Part shown: positions 1-12,920 of the stretch, piece by piece | Numbering within the stretch: position 1 is the first letter of the stretch | Layout of the letters: the number at the start of each line of letters is the position of its first letter | NCBI RefSeq assembly: GCF_964340395.1 | Contig: NC_135562.1 | Span: 8,241,134-8,305,133 of the forward strand | Length of the DNA: 64,000 nt | Reading direction: 5' to 3' | Source of the DNA: Glandiceps talaboti | Lineage: Eukaryota; Hemichordata; Enteropneusta; Spengelidae | Made by a program: the position numbers and the translations under genes | Notes under the pieces: model-generated | The model's database searches: none | What the model was told of the DNA's origin: nothing | The model's input: only the letters and a program-made list of their open reading frames with translations

Positions 1-104
1 TATTATTTTTTTCTTGAATATGTAAAAAAAAAAGTCTAGGGTTGGCCTGAAAAACTAGGTGGGGGTCAGGTAACGGGAACCAAATCATTTTTTTATTGGA
101 CCTA
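1..104 (-). mobile_element. MITE family A, cut by the window edge
   Basis: The reverse complement reads GATTTGGTTCCCGTTACC and then CACCTAGTTTTTCAGGCCAA, matching the left part of the copies at 3003 and 25671. The rest lies outside the window. Confidence 0.6.
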
Positions 105-2170
105 AATAATCATAGGAACTAGTTAATAATGTTAGAAACCATGTTGGCATCTAGAATATATAAAACTGATAACAAAGAAACATCAAATTACTGGACCATG
201 TCTCCATGTACACCGGAACTTGTCTATATATTATGTTTTCCTATTTACTAACTGTAGTGATGTGTAGCTAACAGACAGAGATAGATTTACCGATACAACT
301 TATAGAGTTAATTTTGTACATTTTAATTTCCTGTGCCTACAGGAAGTACACTTTATCAGTTTTCTCAGTAAAATGCACATATTATGTTTCTATTAGTATC
401 TTCCCACTCATTGAACAATCACTCACAAATAAAATTTTGGATGAGCTGAATTTCAATTTTAAAAAACCACAAACAACCAACATGTCATGTAGCATGTTTG
501 AATTTAGTATAGTAGCTGAGATTGAAAGAGTTACAAATACAAACAACCATGCAATTTTTCAGAAAGCAATACCCAGAAAGCTTTGAAATCCTTGTGGCAA
601 CACTTTTTGTATTCCAGTAATTTGTACATTTGCTGGCAGGCCTGATGCTCTTTGAACATGGCAAAGTCTATAGTTATAGAGTATAGAAAAATGCATTTAT
701 TCATAGAGCTGAGTTCCATTTAGACCACCAAGTTTTCCTTTTACATCAAAGTTTCTCATAATATGGCCAATATTCCATTGATGATGATTAATAATAATAT
801 ACATATTTTCTAAATTATGTACAAAAATTTGGAGTCTTCAGATAATTTCTGTAATTTCTCTCGAAAAATGAGAGAAAATTTTCTTGCATCTTAGTAAAAA
901 AAAGTCAAGATTAGTATCATATTTGCATTCATTAGTCTAGCCTGTCTACTCAGTGGATCTGTGACTTCGCTACACTCATTCACAATCAGTATCAGTATCA
1001 CAAGTATAGCAGAGTAGCAGATCAGGGATGTAGACAAACAAGAATTAGCCTAGTCTGCAGGATGCCAACGTGGTTTCTAACTTAACCATCATAACAATAC
1101 TGTATAGGAACTAGACTAGAATTAGCCCAAAGACTTGCCTATCTGCTTAGTCTTAAGGCTATGAATGGCTTCAAATCTTGTGATCTCTCATGTCCCATTT
1201 TAGTGAGAAGAACTTTGAAGCCCCACTACACTGTATTTGACTGGATTGACAGAATATTCTGGTGAAGGACATTTCCAAGCAAGATAGCCAGTCTCTGTGT
1301 TAGGCAAGCATTTGTCATTCCAGTCAATTTGACTTGAGCAGCTTTTATGTTGTAATACACGGGTATATATAACATGAAGGTGAAAGATTACATTTTGATT
1401 CTGTAGTGTGTACATGTCTGTGTTACATTCATCAACACACATCACATATCACATACCAAAATGATCTTGTTTATTTATGCAAGTAATTCATATAGAACAA
1501 AAATTTGTCTCCCGCCAAGACCTGATGTGTATTTAACAACATAGCTTTATAGAAATAAATAGATACATTAGACTAATTTTTAAAACACAGTACTGCATAT
1601 TATATATTGTTTTAATACTGCATTGGTGTATGAAATCCTTCAATTTCTATCTCAGTATACCCCATATAGTAGTATTAGTACTGTCTTATTAATGTTAACA
1701 TTTGTAAGTACCTGCCAAGGTCAAATTTTTGTCTTTTTAATATTCCCATTATTGTTACATTTAAATAGTATCTTCATTCAAGTGCCATCACTCATTACAT
1801 TTCTGAATATGATTAATTTTGTGAAATAATTTTAGTTTTTAGAATTTACAAGCATCCAAATTTGTAATGTAATCATTGATAAATATAGTTAATCCGTGAT
1901 GGTTCTGTACTTCTTCATTCGTGTGTGAAATCTTGCATACATGTACTGTGCATGCAACTATTATCTCTTTGCGCATATTTGTGAAAATTTCTTATGCACT
2001 AAACTAGAGCAATTGTTGATCACTGATATTTTGAAGATATGGTCATTATAACTTTTATATTATGATGAGTATCTGATGTTTTGTGCATACATGGTATTAC
2101 AAACACACAAAGCGATAAAAAGGTACAACAATCACAGTTTCATAACATTTATCATTCAATGACTGTTCCT
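105..2170. other. Non-coding stretch
   Basis: Apart from the palindromic element at 935-1040 and hairpin remnants with TAGACTAGAATTAGCC-type words near 1110, I see no gene. All frames are short and AT-driven. Confidence 0.6.
935..1040. mobile_element. Palindromic MITE family C, copy 1
   Basis: Inverted arms with GCCTGTCTAC and GTGGATCTGTGACTTC on the left and AGTAGCAGATCAGGGATGTAG on the right (a few mismatches). Related copies: 9051-9136, 59621-59712 and 59841-59914. Confidence 0.5.
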
Positions 2171-2402
2171 GTGTTTTGTACACAATATTTTATATGTACA
2201 TGAAAAGATATTGTAACAGTTACAAGCACCCTTGCTTCAAGATATCAAACATCTTCTACAGTCATTTTCATGCATAAAATCTTACATACAGAACACCAGA
2301 GTGATTGTAGAAGATGTTTAAACTTTAATATCTTGACTCCAGGATGCTTGTAACTGTGTTACAATAACTTTTCATGTGCATGTAAAATATTGTGTACAAA
2401 AT
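2171..2402. mobile_element. Palindromic element, about 100-bp arms
   Basis: TTTTGTACACAATATTTTA at the left is answered by TAAAATATTGTGTACAAAA at the right, and pairing continues through TTACAAGCA and CATCTTCTACA. It touches the GA microsatellite that begins at 2406. No coding capacity. Confidence 0.7.
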
Positions 2403-2405
<3 letters not shown>

Positions 2406-2496
<91 letters not shown>

Positions 2497-2506
2497 ACAC
2501 ACACAT
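2406..2506. repeat. (GA)n then (CA)n microsatellite
   Basis: GA dinucleotides at 2406-2493 change to CA until 2506. Serine/leucine and arginine/glutamate frames here are artefacts. Confidence 0.95.
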
Positions 2507-3002
2507 AGACAGAAAGACAGACAGAGAGGAACAGACAATTTCGCATTCTAATATTAAAAACATAACATAAATTTAATCAAAACTACCTAGTAATCACCAA
2601 TATTTGCAGGTTAGAGTAGACTGGTGCTTCAAAATAAATTACAATAACTATTTCTTTATTAAAAATTGTGTTGTTAATAATAGACTTGATTCAACACAAT
2701 TACAGACCAGTTCTAGATATGAATTACATTCACATGCCATATGTTGGCGGTTACTGTTCATTGGTAACAGATGTCTAGAAATAACTAAAAATAATGAAAA
2801 CATAGCTCTAACTTTCAATTATAATAAAAATATTTCCTTAACATATGCTGAGGTTCATATAGAAAAATATATTGTAAAATGAATATTACTGAGGGGCTAT
2901 TTACAACATTACAGGAATGTGGTGGTAATTATTTGAAGAAATTTATTCTCTTTGAAAAAAAAAGTGGTGGAAACTGACAGAAGGTGAGGTAAATAATTGC
3001 AG

Positions 3003-3302
3003 TTAGGCCTTTAAAAAAAATTGTTTGGTTCCAGTTACCCGACCCCATCTAGTTTTTCATGCTGACCCTAACCTTTTTTACGTATTCGAGAAAAAATAAT
3101 AAAATTGCAAAAATTGTGAAGTCTCGCAAAAATAGTGGATGCAGAAACTGACATCAACTTAAAAAGACAATATGAAACTGTTCTTCCAATATCTGTAATG
3201 GCTGTACATCTGATGAGAAGAAACCAATAACACAGAGACCATATGGAAAACAACGGAAAACATATAACTACCTGAACTAGACACTTACATATGAAAAAAA
3301 AG
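3003..3302 (+). mobile_element. MITE family A, copy lacking its right end
   Basis: Starts TTAGGCCTTTAAAAAAAATT, then TTGGTTCCAGTTACCCGACC, and shares an internal segment (CTGTTCTTCCAATATCTGTA, AACCAATAACACAGAGACC) with the copies at 9315 and 25671. The right end near 3302 has diverged. Confidence 0.65.
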
Positions 3303-3744
3303 TATATGAATATTAATGATGTCATTCTCCACTATCACGTTATTCCACATCACAGTTTAGCCGCTACACTAGGCAGCTATATTGTTCTAAATTATTGGAT
3401 TATCTTTAAATGGTATCTGTCAGGATGGTTTTTAGTTACCCAGAAATCATCACATATTTTGACTTATTTAATAGATACTATGATACTATCACATTTACAT
3501 TTCATATCGTACATAAATATGAAAAGTCTTGAATTATTAATATGACAGCGTCGAATAATTGATGACATGGTGAATATTTCATTTAGAAGTGGTTTGATTA
3601 TTTAGTATGATAAATTACACAGTATATCTACCTTCAAGTGTGTGATTTCCTAAGGGAATCGTTCTTTTAATTATATATTTCATACTATAGTACAATGTGA
3701 GAGAACCTCATGATGCATGATGTGTGGTGCACCTGTGAGTGTTT

Positions 3745-4153
3745 ACATATCATTGCAAACCATTGCCTCTTTATGGAACTAGCTAAAACGTACATCATCG
3801 CAAACCACAGCCTCTTTACGGCACTGGCTAAAAGGTACATCATCGCAAACCACAGCCTCTTTACGGCACTGTCCAAAACGTATATCGAATTGCAAACCAC
3901 AGCCTCTATATAGCACTTTCCAAAACGTACATCATTGCAAACCACAGCCTCTTTACGGCACTGTCCAAAACGTACATCATTGCAAACCACAGCCTCTTTA
4001 CGGCACTGTCCAAAACGTACATCATTGCAAACCACAGCCTCTTTACAGCACTGTCCAAAACGTATATCATCACAAACCACAGCCTCTTTACAGCACTGTC
4101 CAATACATACATCATCGCAAACCACAGCCTCTTTACAGCACTGTCCAAAAAGC
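3745..4153. repeat. 45-bp minisatellite, nine units
   Basis: The unit GCAAACCACAGCCTCTTTAC plus ACTGTCCAAAACGTACATCA recurs at 3755, 3800, 3845, 3892, 3937, 3982, 4027, 4072 and 4117. Because 45 is a multiple of three, long frames stay open on both strands; they repeat the unit and are not evidence of a protein. Single related copies are at 48604 and 63521. Confidence 0.9.
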
Positions 4154-4904
4154 ACGCTTCATAATCAATTTCATTGTGTCAGCAGAAACGTAATCTGGCT
4201 TGTGAGGATGTGCTGACAGTGTTCTCTGTGGTGCATTTTTTGACTCAGCATATCAGATAAAAGTGGCTAGTGCGTGAGTGCAGCAGAAAAGACTGCAAGC
4301 ACGAGTGCAGACTATCACCAAGCATCTCACTGGCATTCCCACATCAGTCATAGGATTCTGTTATCATTACATAATTATCTACAACAAATTTTCACCCAAA
4401 ATACTACTTTGCATTCATGTGATTTCAACAGGGACTGTTTGTGACACTCATTTGCATACAGGCACGCAATAATGTTTTCGGTATCGCACTGCAGTGTAAA
4501 TACCATTAGCATGCAAACATGCAATATGCAAGTAATCACTCGTACATGTATATTTCAGTGTGTAAAAATTTATGAAAAATGGCAAAAGGTGACAGCTACA
4601 AGGGCTTTTAATGATATATCATTCTATGGGATTAATCTTTATGCTAATCCTTGTCATCCTGGTACATCAATATTTAATAAGGACTATAGTAGTATAATTT
4701 GTATGCCCTAATTCTGCTTTGTCATACTCAGAAATAAAAGTTAATGGAATGAATTAAACAATCCAAATATAGTGTATATTTTACTAAGACTCTCTGTCGC
4801 AAAACTTGTGTGAATTTGATGTTATTCCCCAATATTTTTCTTCATTCAGCCAAGGAAAATACGATTGACACTGACCTAAGGGATCTTTGTTACAGCGAGT
4901 TATT

Positions 4905-5350
4905 TTACTGAGACTCTCTGTCACAAAACTTACGGTGTTAATTAGATGTTATTCCCCAATATTTTTCTTCATTCAGCCGAGGAAAATACAAGTGACAATG
5001 ACCTAAGGGGTCTTTCTCTTTGTCACTACGGGTCAATAGATGAGTAGTGACATCCCTTAGGTCACAAGTATTTTCCAGGTGAATGAAGAAAAAATATTTG
5101 CAAATATGATAATTATACCGGCGCTAGTAATATTAAAGACAAATCAGGGAAAGTAATGGTGATTTTGAACGTTTTCACTCACATTTCAAAAACAGCAGAA
5201 CCAGTGATGTAGACTCTGACACGTGTTGTCGTGACGTAGATGAGCGTTGTCATGACGTAGAGCGACCAGAGTACATGTATATATTCCATATTTTTAATTC
5301 TAAGTGGCTCATGCATGGTATAATGTATTCTATTGTATCAAACAGAATTG
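4905..5350 (+). mobile_element. Hairpin MITE family B (AATATTTTTCTTCATTCAGC), copy 1
   Basis: Arms 4949-5010 and 5053-5112 are inverted (CAATATTTTTCTTCATTCAG against CTGAATGAAG-type words, and GACCTAAGGG against CCCTTAGGTC). A shared tail with GTTGTCGTGACGTAGA and GAGCGACCAGAGTA follows. A separate left half lies just before, at 4778-4895, so this copy is partly duplicated. Other copies: 22985, 25187 and 29518. Confidence 0.65.
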
Positions 5351-5799
5351 TTTTGTGACAATGAATGTTTAAATTAGATTCTAGGTTTATGGTAAATATA
5401 CTGTCTATTTATGAAATTTAGACCAATTTAACCACATTGTTCTGCAGTATGGAGACCAAACGCTATTGAGGAAAAATATCATTATCGTATTGTCTGTGGA
5501 TGGGAACATAATAGAATGATCTTTTCCTTGTAACAAAATAAGATAGTGAATAACCAAATGTATGTAATGATTTCAAAAGCTGGAAATATCTTATATCAAA
5601 GTTTTGGATGAGTTTATACTATACTAAATAATTTTAAGAAAAATTTGTCTCTGAGGTACTTTTTTTTCATCCATTTATAAAGATGGTAAATAACAAATTA
5701 CAAAAGTATCTGGGGAAAAAAACTTTCATTTATCCAAGTTTTGGATGATTCAGGCTACTTTAGTTTTCAGAAATATTAGTCCCTGAGGCACATTCTTCC

Positions 5800-7650
5800 T
5801 TAGGCGCATTCTTCATAAGGGTGGCTAATCATAGCTAAAACAGTTCTCTGATAACCCCTATTATCAGCGGATGATGATAAAAAGTGCAACTTGATATTGA
5901 CTTTCAATACTGTCCTATAAGCTGTGCTGATACCAGTGTTTTTGCTAACGATGGGGTACCTTTGTAAAAGAAAGGGAGAAAGGGGTAAAATGGCAGTGTT
6001 TCCCCATAGCGTCTAGGGTAATTTTGTTTTGGAACCCAGGTAAAATGACATAGGAACCCTGATAGATTTTACCTATTTATCACCCTCAGCAAAACACTGT
6101 AAACTGTGTGTATCATTTCAATTTTCATGTTGATAAAGTGCGCTGTACTGAAAGTACATTAACCATGGTTTAAAAACAGCACTGCCTTGACCACAATTAA
6201 ACAGAAATGGTGATAAAAATTGCAACTTGATCTTGACTTATAGTATATATACGTATGAAGCTAGAGCTTATTCTAAAAATACTGTTTTATCATTTCCTTA
6301 ATGAAGTATTACTATATGTTGTAAATCCATCAACCATAGTTTAAAAACAGTACTGCTATGACCCAATTAAAATCAAATGATACAAGTATTGCAACTTAAT
6401 CTTGACTTTCAGCATTTATGAACTCAGTTTATATTAAAAATAAAATGATTATCGTTTTGTTTTTGATCTATAAAGTACATATACTTGTTGAAAATCCATC
6501 AATCATAGTTTAAAAACAGCACATGCTTTGAACCTATGAACTGAAACAAGTAAATGACAAAAATGATAAAGCTGTGTTACTAAAAATAGTGTTTATTACT
6601 TCATTGATAAATGCATGCTGAAAGTCAAGTTTGCACGGTTAAAAAAGCAGCTGTTATGACCCTAGTTTGGCCTTTAAAAAAATTGATCGCAAATAATGAT
6701 AAACAACACAACTATATGTAATTCTAGATTTTCAATTTTTCAGCACACCTATATATATTATCAAAATTGATATTCACACTGTTCAAAATCCTATATTTAT
6801 TGGTGGTATGCTGAAAAGTAGTAAAGTCTAGTGCTATCTGTGGCATTGAATCTCAGTGAAGAGATGATTGATACCATGGATAGCATCTTGACTAGAACTT
6901 AAGCTAACCATAACTAAAACAGAACAATTATAACCATGCATATTTATAGCCAATGATGATGAATAGAGCAACTTCACATGGACTCTATACTTTTCACGTG
7001 TTTGAAGCTGGTTTTGGCACTTGTCAAACCTTGGTAAATGAATGCTGAAAAAGAGGGGGGGGGGGGGGGCTTTCCATGTCAGAAACAGTAAAATTTAATG
7101 TACAAACCCTTATATACACTAATGATGATGAACAGTGCACCATTTCATTGACTTTATACTTTTAATATAATATGAGCTGAGCTTGGCACTTGTCATTATT
7201 TGATAAATGAATGCCGAAAGGAGGCTATCATACCTAAAACTGGAAAGTTTAATATAACCCCAGTGCACAGGCAAATGATGATGAACAGAGCAATTTTAAT
7301 ACAATTCCTGTGCTTTCAGTATACAAGCCAACTATGGAGCGGATATTGTCAATTTTCATTGTTTTGTGAATGCGTGCTGATGGGTGACAAACCACGACTA
7401 GAACAGCATAATTATAACCTACATTAGAATCTTTATTGTATCCGTTAATTAAGAAAACTACATTTCTTCATTGGATTTTCTGCAATAAGTGTTTAGTACA
7501 TCATTATAGCAAATGATGGTTAACAGAACAAGTTTAATCCTGTGCCTTCATATACCCATGAAGCGGATATTGTCAATTTTGCTGATAGCTGTCTAACTAC
7601 GACTAACACAGCATATTCATAACCCCTATTATAGGCAAATGATGATGAAC
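5800..7650. repeat. Degenerate tandem array, units of about 170 bp
   Basis: Words such as CCATAGTTTAAAAACAGCAC and GATAAAAATTGCAACTTGAT recur (6162, 6331, 6501 for the first), and later as CAAATGATGATGAACAGAGC (6950-7630). About eleven strongly diverged units, with a poly-G run (7050-7069) and a MITE (5934) inserted. An old satellite. Confidence 0.65.
5934..6099. mobile_element. Small MITE with CAGTGTTTTTGC ends
   Basis: The left end CAGTGTTTTTGCTAACG and right end CCTCAGCAAAACACTG are inverted. It sits inside the degenerate array at 5800-7650. No clear target duplication. A larger relative is at 35674-36130. Confidence 0.55.
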
Positions 7651-7994
7651 AACACAGCTGATGTATTCCAGACCCACTACATCAATCATTTTCATTTAAT
7701 CTTCACGTCTCACTAACTTGCCCCAGGATATCAAGGGTTGGATGTCGTCATCACTCACATGTGGCCAGTGATGTGACTGTAATGTGAGCTCCTTGTAGCT
7801 AATAGTCAGAGAGTATATGGGATCAACATTGTGATTAGCTGTTAATAGCTTATTTTAATCCTATCTGTTAATCCTTGGACAAATTAAACCCATCAGTTCT
7901 CAGAATGATTCAGCTCCCAGAGTTGTTGGCTAAAAAGTGTATTTATTGTATTACTCAGAAACTTTAATAGGTTCTTTGAAACAGTTCCCCACCT

Positions 7995-8190
<196 letters not shown>

Positions 8191-9050
8191 ATGAAAATAA
8201 GTTAATAGTTTGTTGTATGCTTGCATGAATGTATTGAAAGCAAAATTTTTATCAGTGTATTTATCAAGATTTGTCTATTACATTGTACAGACATAGAATA
8301 TAATTGGATCTTGTGGCTGTAACACTCACAGTAAAGTCTATTTTAGGAATGTATTGTGAATTCGGGATACATACCATGTCATACAATACAGTGAATTAAA
8401 TTTACAGACATGCCAAATTAGTTAACAGTTGTAAAGTCTAGTCATAAAGTCTGGATGCCAACATTGTATGGAATCATTTCAAAGAGAGATCTTAAGATTC
8501 GATGAAGTATAGCACTTGACTAATAAAGTTCACACCAGCTACAGTATATGTACTTCTGTCAAGTGTTTGTTTTGTGGGTTGAACTGATCAGCAACTCTGA
8601 TAGAGAACTCCTTTTTTAGACTTTTGTCATTATTTTATACCTGACAATGAAGAGAAGTAACACTTATATGTAACAATATCCAGGACACATCTGTATGATA
8701 GTGATAAATGAGTCCTGGTTAGTTTTGACAGGACAATTGAAAATACACATAGTAACAGCTAGGGGACACGGTCTAGCCAGTATGTCGAGTCAGATAACCA
8801 AGTCTGTGGGCTACTTTCCTTGTAGTCTGTAAGGTACACCAAGAGGGGCCGGGTGCCCTCACACAGAGGTCAACCCCTCTCACGCAGGCCAGTGCTGGCC
8901 AAGAGGCACGATTGTATCTAGTCTAGGTCCGGTACCGTTACGATCTCCACTCGATTAGTAAGAGACTACACTGGCATCCAGGCTATGATGTATCTTACAT
9001 TTACTTTCCTTGTCAAACATTTCGTTTTCTGTTCTGTTAACTATGCAATA

Positions 9051-9136
9051 GTCTGTCTATGTAGGTGATCTGTGACTCCACTTCACCATATGAATAACAT
9101 GAACACAGTGGAATCACACATCCAACAACATAGACA
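9051..9136. mobile_element. Palindromic MITE family C, copy 2
   Basis: Left arm GTCTATGTAGGTGATCTGTG and right arm GGAATCACACATCCAACAAC then ATAGAC are inverted. About 86 bp, no coding capacity. Confidence 0.5.
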
Positions 9137-9314
9137 TTAAACATACATGACAGGGCTGCAGTGTAGCTATTAACCAATATGTGCCGTGTTGAATGTCAGA
9201 AGTGGTGAGTAAGTGAGTGGATTGCTTCTTTGATAAACGAGCGATTTTGAAGCCATCATGTTATATACAATGTACTTAATAATATATGTAGTGCATTCAT
9301 TAGTGTACAGTATG

Positions 9315-9673
9315 GACTCCGGAACCAAAGAATTTTTTTTCAGGCCTTACTTGTCATAGTGAATAACTAGTAGGAGCTACATGATTTAATACCAGACCCA
9401 TTGAACCTAGTTTTTTGCTGCCAACCCTAAACTTTGTATGTATTCAACAAGTCTTTGGAGAACTTAAAAAGACAATATAAAACTATTCTTCCAACCTGTA
9501 ATAATGGCTGTATATCTGATGGGAAGAAACCAATACCACAGAGACCATATGGAAAACAACAGAAAACATAACTACCTGAACTACCAGTAGAAACTCACAC
9601 ATGAAAAAAAAATCTACCTACCCCGCCTATTCTAAAATTGAGGTAATCAGAACCACACAATTTTTTTAGGCCT
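9315..9673 (+). mobile_element. MITE family A, rearranged copy
   Basis: The internal part matches the family (AAAAAGACAATATAAAACTA to ACTCACACATG) and the right end reads CCACACAATTTTTTTAGGCC. At the left, an end lies inverted (GGAACCAAAGAATTTTTTTT then CAGGCCTT), so the copy has been rearranged or is composite. Confidence 0.55.
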
Positions 9674-11049
9674 AGTAGGTAGTAATGATACATAAATTTG
9701 AACAAACAACATGATTTAATCGTTGAGACTAAAAATAGTCAAATGAAACAGGTGTCAACTAGGACTTTATTCAGTAATTTGATTTCTCAAGAGATTTACA
9801 GCACTGCTGATAGAGTTGCTAATAAAAGTGTTTGACACCTTTGATTCATTTCTGTGTACACACCAGTCACATCTGTAAGTCACCAAGAAAACACAAATTG
9901 ATGCAATTAAAGGAAAACTCCAATCAGACTTGTGACTTTAGTACACTTGTATTCATTTATACTACTATCAACTTACATATAATTAATGATTTGGGGTGAT
10001 AAAATAGCACCTCATTCAACTTTCAGAGTTAGCGCTAGCGCTCGCCACAGTCGCAAAATGCGAATAACATTCCTAATTGGTGAAAAAAAATTATAACAGT
10101 GTTGCCATGGTGGCGATTGTATAATTTGCTGCTGTCAATGGAAGTTTTCGGAGCCTCGCCCGCCCTACTCGCAGTCGTATCATTCCATGGTCATTCCAGC
10201 AGTCACTTTTTTATAATGTGTTCCCTGAATCTGTTCTTGCCAAAATTAGCATCAAAATCCCAGTACGGTGCGTCTTTTCCAAATTTGATGCACACGACAT
10301 GTACAGATGTACACGAAAGCTCTACTGCACCTGATATGTGAAGCCAGTTTGAAGAGTTCCTGCAAGGGTTTATGGGAAAACCTAAGGCTCTCTAGTGATG
10401 ACATAATTTTTACTCCAATTTGTATGCTTTGACAGTGTTGTCTTTGTATTTGTCATGAGACAGGAAAATGGGAAATGCTCAGCCTGACTACTTTGGCTTG
10501 ATGAGTTATATGTTCTAGCCAATGATATGATATAATGGTACCACATAGTATAGTACTATCCTTCATCAAATCTCAAGATATCTCATATACAAATGATTCA
10601 GATACCACATTAGCATCTAGACTAGGCATGAAGTTGTTTAGTCACTCATCCAGCCAATCTACTGTGGCTTACCACTAGGAAATAATCAGCTGTTGTTGAA
10701 TTTGACTGTCAGCTGTTCATGAATTTGATGTACAGTTGTTGAAAGAATTAGCCAACCACTGAGTAAATCAACTATATTGATGACAAATCTAAAGTCAAAA
10801 CAAACACAACTGTTCACCATCAAACTGTGTCAACATTCTGTCTTCAGTAACTTTTATTTTTAACAGATGCGTGGTTCTCATTTTAATAGTCTAGAGGCTA
10901 TCCGTGACTTCAAAGATCTCTGTACCAGAAAAGTTTCAATGCCAGAGATCACCTCTTGATTATCAGTACAAAGACTGTCTGATCAAAACCTTCATGAATA
11001 TTGTAGAAAATCAGTTTCACAAAGTAAGCTTATATAGATATTGAAGAAA

Positions 11050-11525
11050 ATTGTTTTTACAGTTCAAAAGTGGAGAAAACTTGTCATATTTTAAGAGTCA
11101 ATTGTAAATTGACTCAAAAACTGAACTGAAAAAGCAGGAAGAGAAACTAAGGTCTATTTTAGTTTTTGAGAATTGAGTGAAATTGTTAAACTATGGTGAA
11201 ATTAATTTGTATAGAGTATGATGTATATATCAGCCTGTTTTAATACAAGTTTCGTAGGGTTTTCAAAAGTAGGCAAACTTGTCAAATCTCAGAGTCAATT
11301 GACTCAAAACTGAAGTGAGAGTACGAAACAAAGGTTTTTGTTTTGTTTTTGAGAACTGAGTGAAACTGTTAAACTATGAAAGAAATTGGTTTGTATAGAG
11401 TATATATAAAATGAATGTAAACCTGATTAAATACAAGTTTCATATGATTTTCAGAATGGGAGAACTCATTAATCTCTGTTGATGCAAAACTGAATTTAAA
11501 GAGTAGGAAAAGAAACTAAGATAAC
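11050..11525. repeat. Tandem repeat of about 185 bp, 2.5 units
   Basis: GAGTCAATTGACTCAAAACTG, GAGTGAAATTGTTAAACTATG-type and TTTGTATAGAGTATA words recur in order in each unit. Non-coding. Confidence 0.65.
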
Positions 11526-12059
11526 AAGACATTGAAACCAAAACTGTGACTATCATGAAATCCATGAGATAAGATAGTTGAACTTTTGTGTGTGTACTGG
11601 TTTCAAATGATTAAAAAACACAATAATAAAGCCACTTCTGTGAAGTTATATATTATCTATAAATCTGAAAATACAATACATGCATGCATTGATGATAAAA
11701 TTGAAAGCATCAAATCATATCTGTAAACATTTTATTATTATGAATATAATGCATATACTGTACTTTATATTGTAAAGATGTGAGATATGGGGTAAATACA
11801 TGTATGCAATTTCTGTCTGGTACATTGATGTTAAAATAAAAAAAAAATTAGGCATATGCAGGATAAGATTTACCATCACAGCTGTGCTTTGTTAAGGTTG
11901 GAATACTGTAGTTAAAGTTAGATACAATGTGTTGTGCCACCCTATCAGCCAGCACTCACAGAAGACTGGTTACATCTGAATGACATGACATACTATAACT
12001 AATTCCATAATTTTGGCTGGAACCCCGGGTAAAATAACTTTAGAACTAGGGTCTATTTA

Positions 12060-12093
12060 CATACATCCATCCATACATCCATACATACATACA

Positions 12094-12125
<32 letters not shown>

Positions 12126-12130
12126 CATAC
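12060..12130. repeat. (CATA)n microsatellite
   Basis: CATC and CATA tetranucleotides without other content. Confidence 0.9.
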
Positions 12131-12749
12131 TACGTATACTTGCCACCAGAACTAAACCTCTATGTCACACCAAAGTTTCATTTGTCATGATTTATTACAA
12201 TAATATTTATATCAGATTACAAATAAATAGGATGTGACTCTCAAATTTCACTTTCATACATCATAAATTTAGAGTAACTCATTATGGTTTTATTTCCAGT
12301 TATGTGTGAAAGATAAACCAATAATATATACCAATTAAAATTTATATATTTTACAACAAAGTCATATTTATTTTCATCAGATAACTAATTGTAAGATGAT
12401 AGCGGTATTTAATTCCAAGAAAGATGATCTCAAGAAAATGGACCTCAAAGTGTGGTACATGTAGTCAGATAAGGGACGTAATATAGCCAGCATTATGACA
12501 GCGAAGCAAAATTTACAGGCTAACCAAATAAAGAGTGTAGGCTAGAAACCAGGCTGTCCGGTTCTACGTGTACAATTTAAGAAATGCCTTCCAGTTAAAA
12601 TATAGTCCAATATTGGTTTTCAGACCAACTGTGATCAGTATGGCTATTAAGTTTGATGAATGGAATAACACTATAACATCTCAAATCTCATGTGGATTGT
12701 ACATATCATGATAAATGAATCCTCAAAAGTTATTTTATTTTTTTTGCAG

Positions 12750-12813
12750 ATCAATGTGATAGCAAAAGATATCAAATCTACATTCCTCATTGGAAAGAAA
12801 ACCATACGTCCAG
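12750..12813 (+). other. Candidate internal exon, 64 nt, gene unknown
   Basis: Seen: an acceptor with a long T tract (TTTTTTTGCAG) ends at 12749 and a good donor (CAG, then GTATGACT) begins at 12814, bracketing 64 nt of more balanced composition. Two frames are open. One reads INVIAKDIKSTFLIGKKTIRP and the other reads CDSKRYQIYIPHWKENHTS. I recognise neither. It could be a coding exon of an unseen gene or a 5' UTR exon of FAM110, 26 kb downstream on the same strand. Its phase does not join directly to the open frame of the candidate exon at 56998. Chance pairing of splice signals is a real alternative in AT-rich DNA. Confidence 0.35.
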
Positions 12814-12920
12814 GTATGACTCATTTTATGTGTACTTTACCTTAAAATATATCTGATGTATGTAATTACATACTATAACATGAATCCCCTATAGAGTGTA
12901 CTTAATTATCATGATATATG

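Larger units (their letters stand above)
8200..12745. other. Non-coding stretch with element remnants
   Basis: Besides listed repeats, 8770-8990 is locally GC-rich (GAGGGGCCGGGTGCCCTC) and flanked by TAGTCTAG-type words, probably an old element. 10020-10340 is also CpG-richer (GTTAGCGCTAGCGCTCGCC) and bounded by GGAAAACTCCAATCAG at 9912; its 80-codon frame has no recognisable character. I see no gene. Confidence 0.5.

Noticed and set aside
3685-4216. Repetitive 156- and 93-codon frames resembling a repeat protein
   Set aside because: The 45-bp unit is a multiple of three and keeps frames open on both strands. There is no unique protein sequence beside it and no splice or start context.
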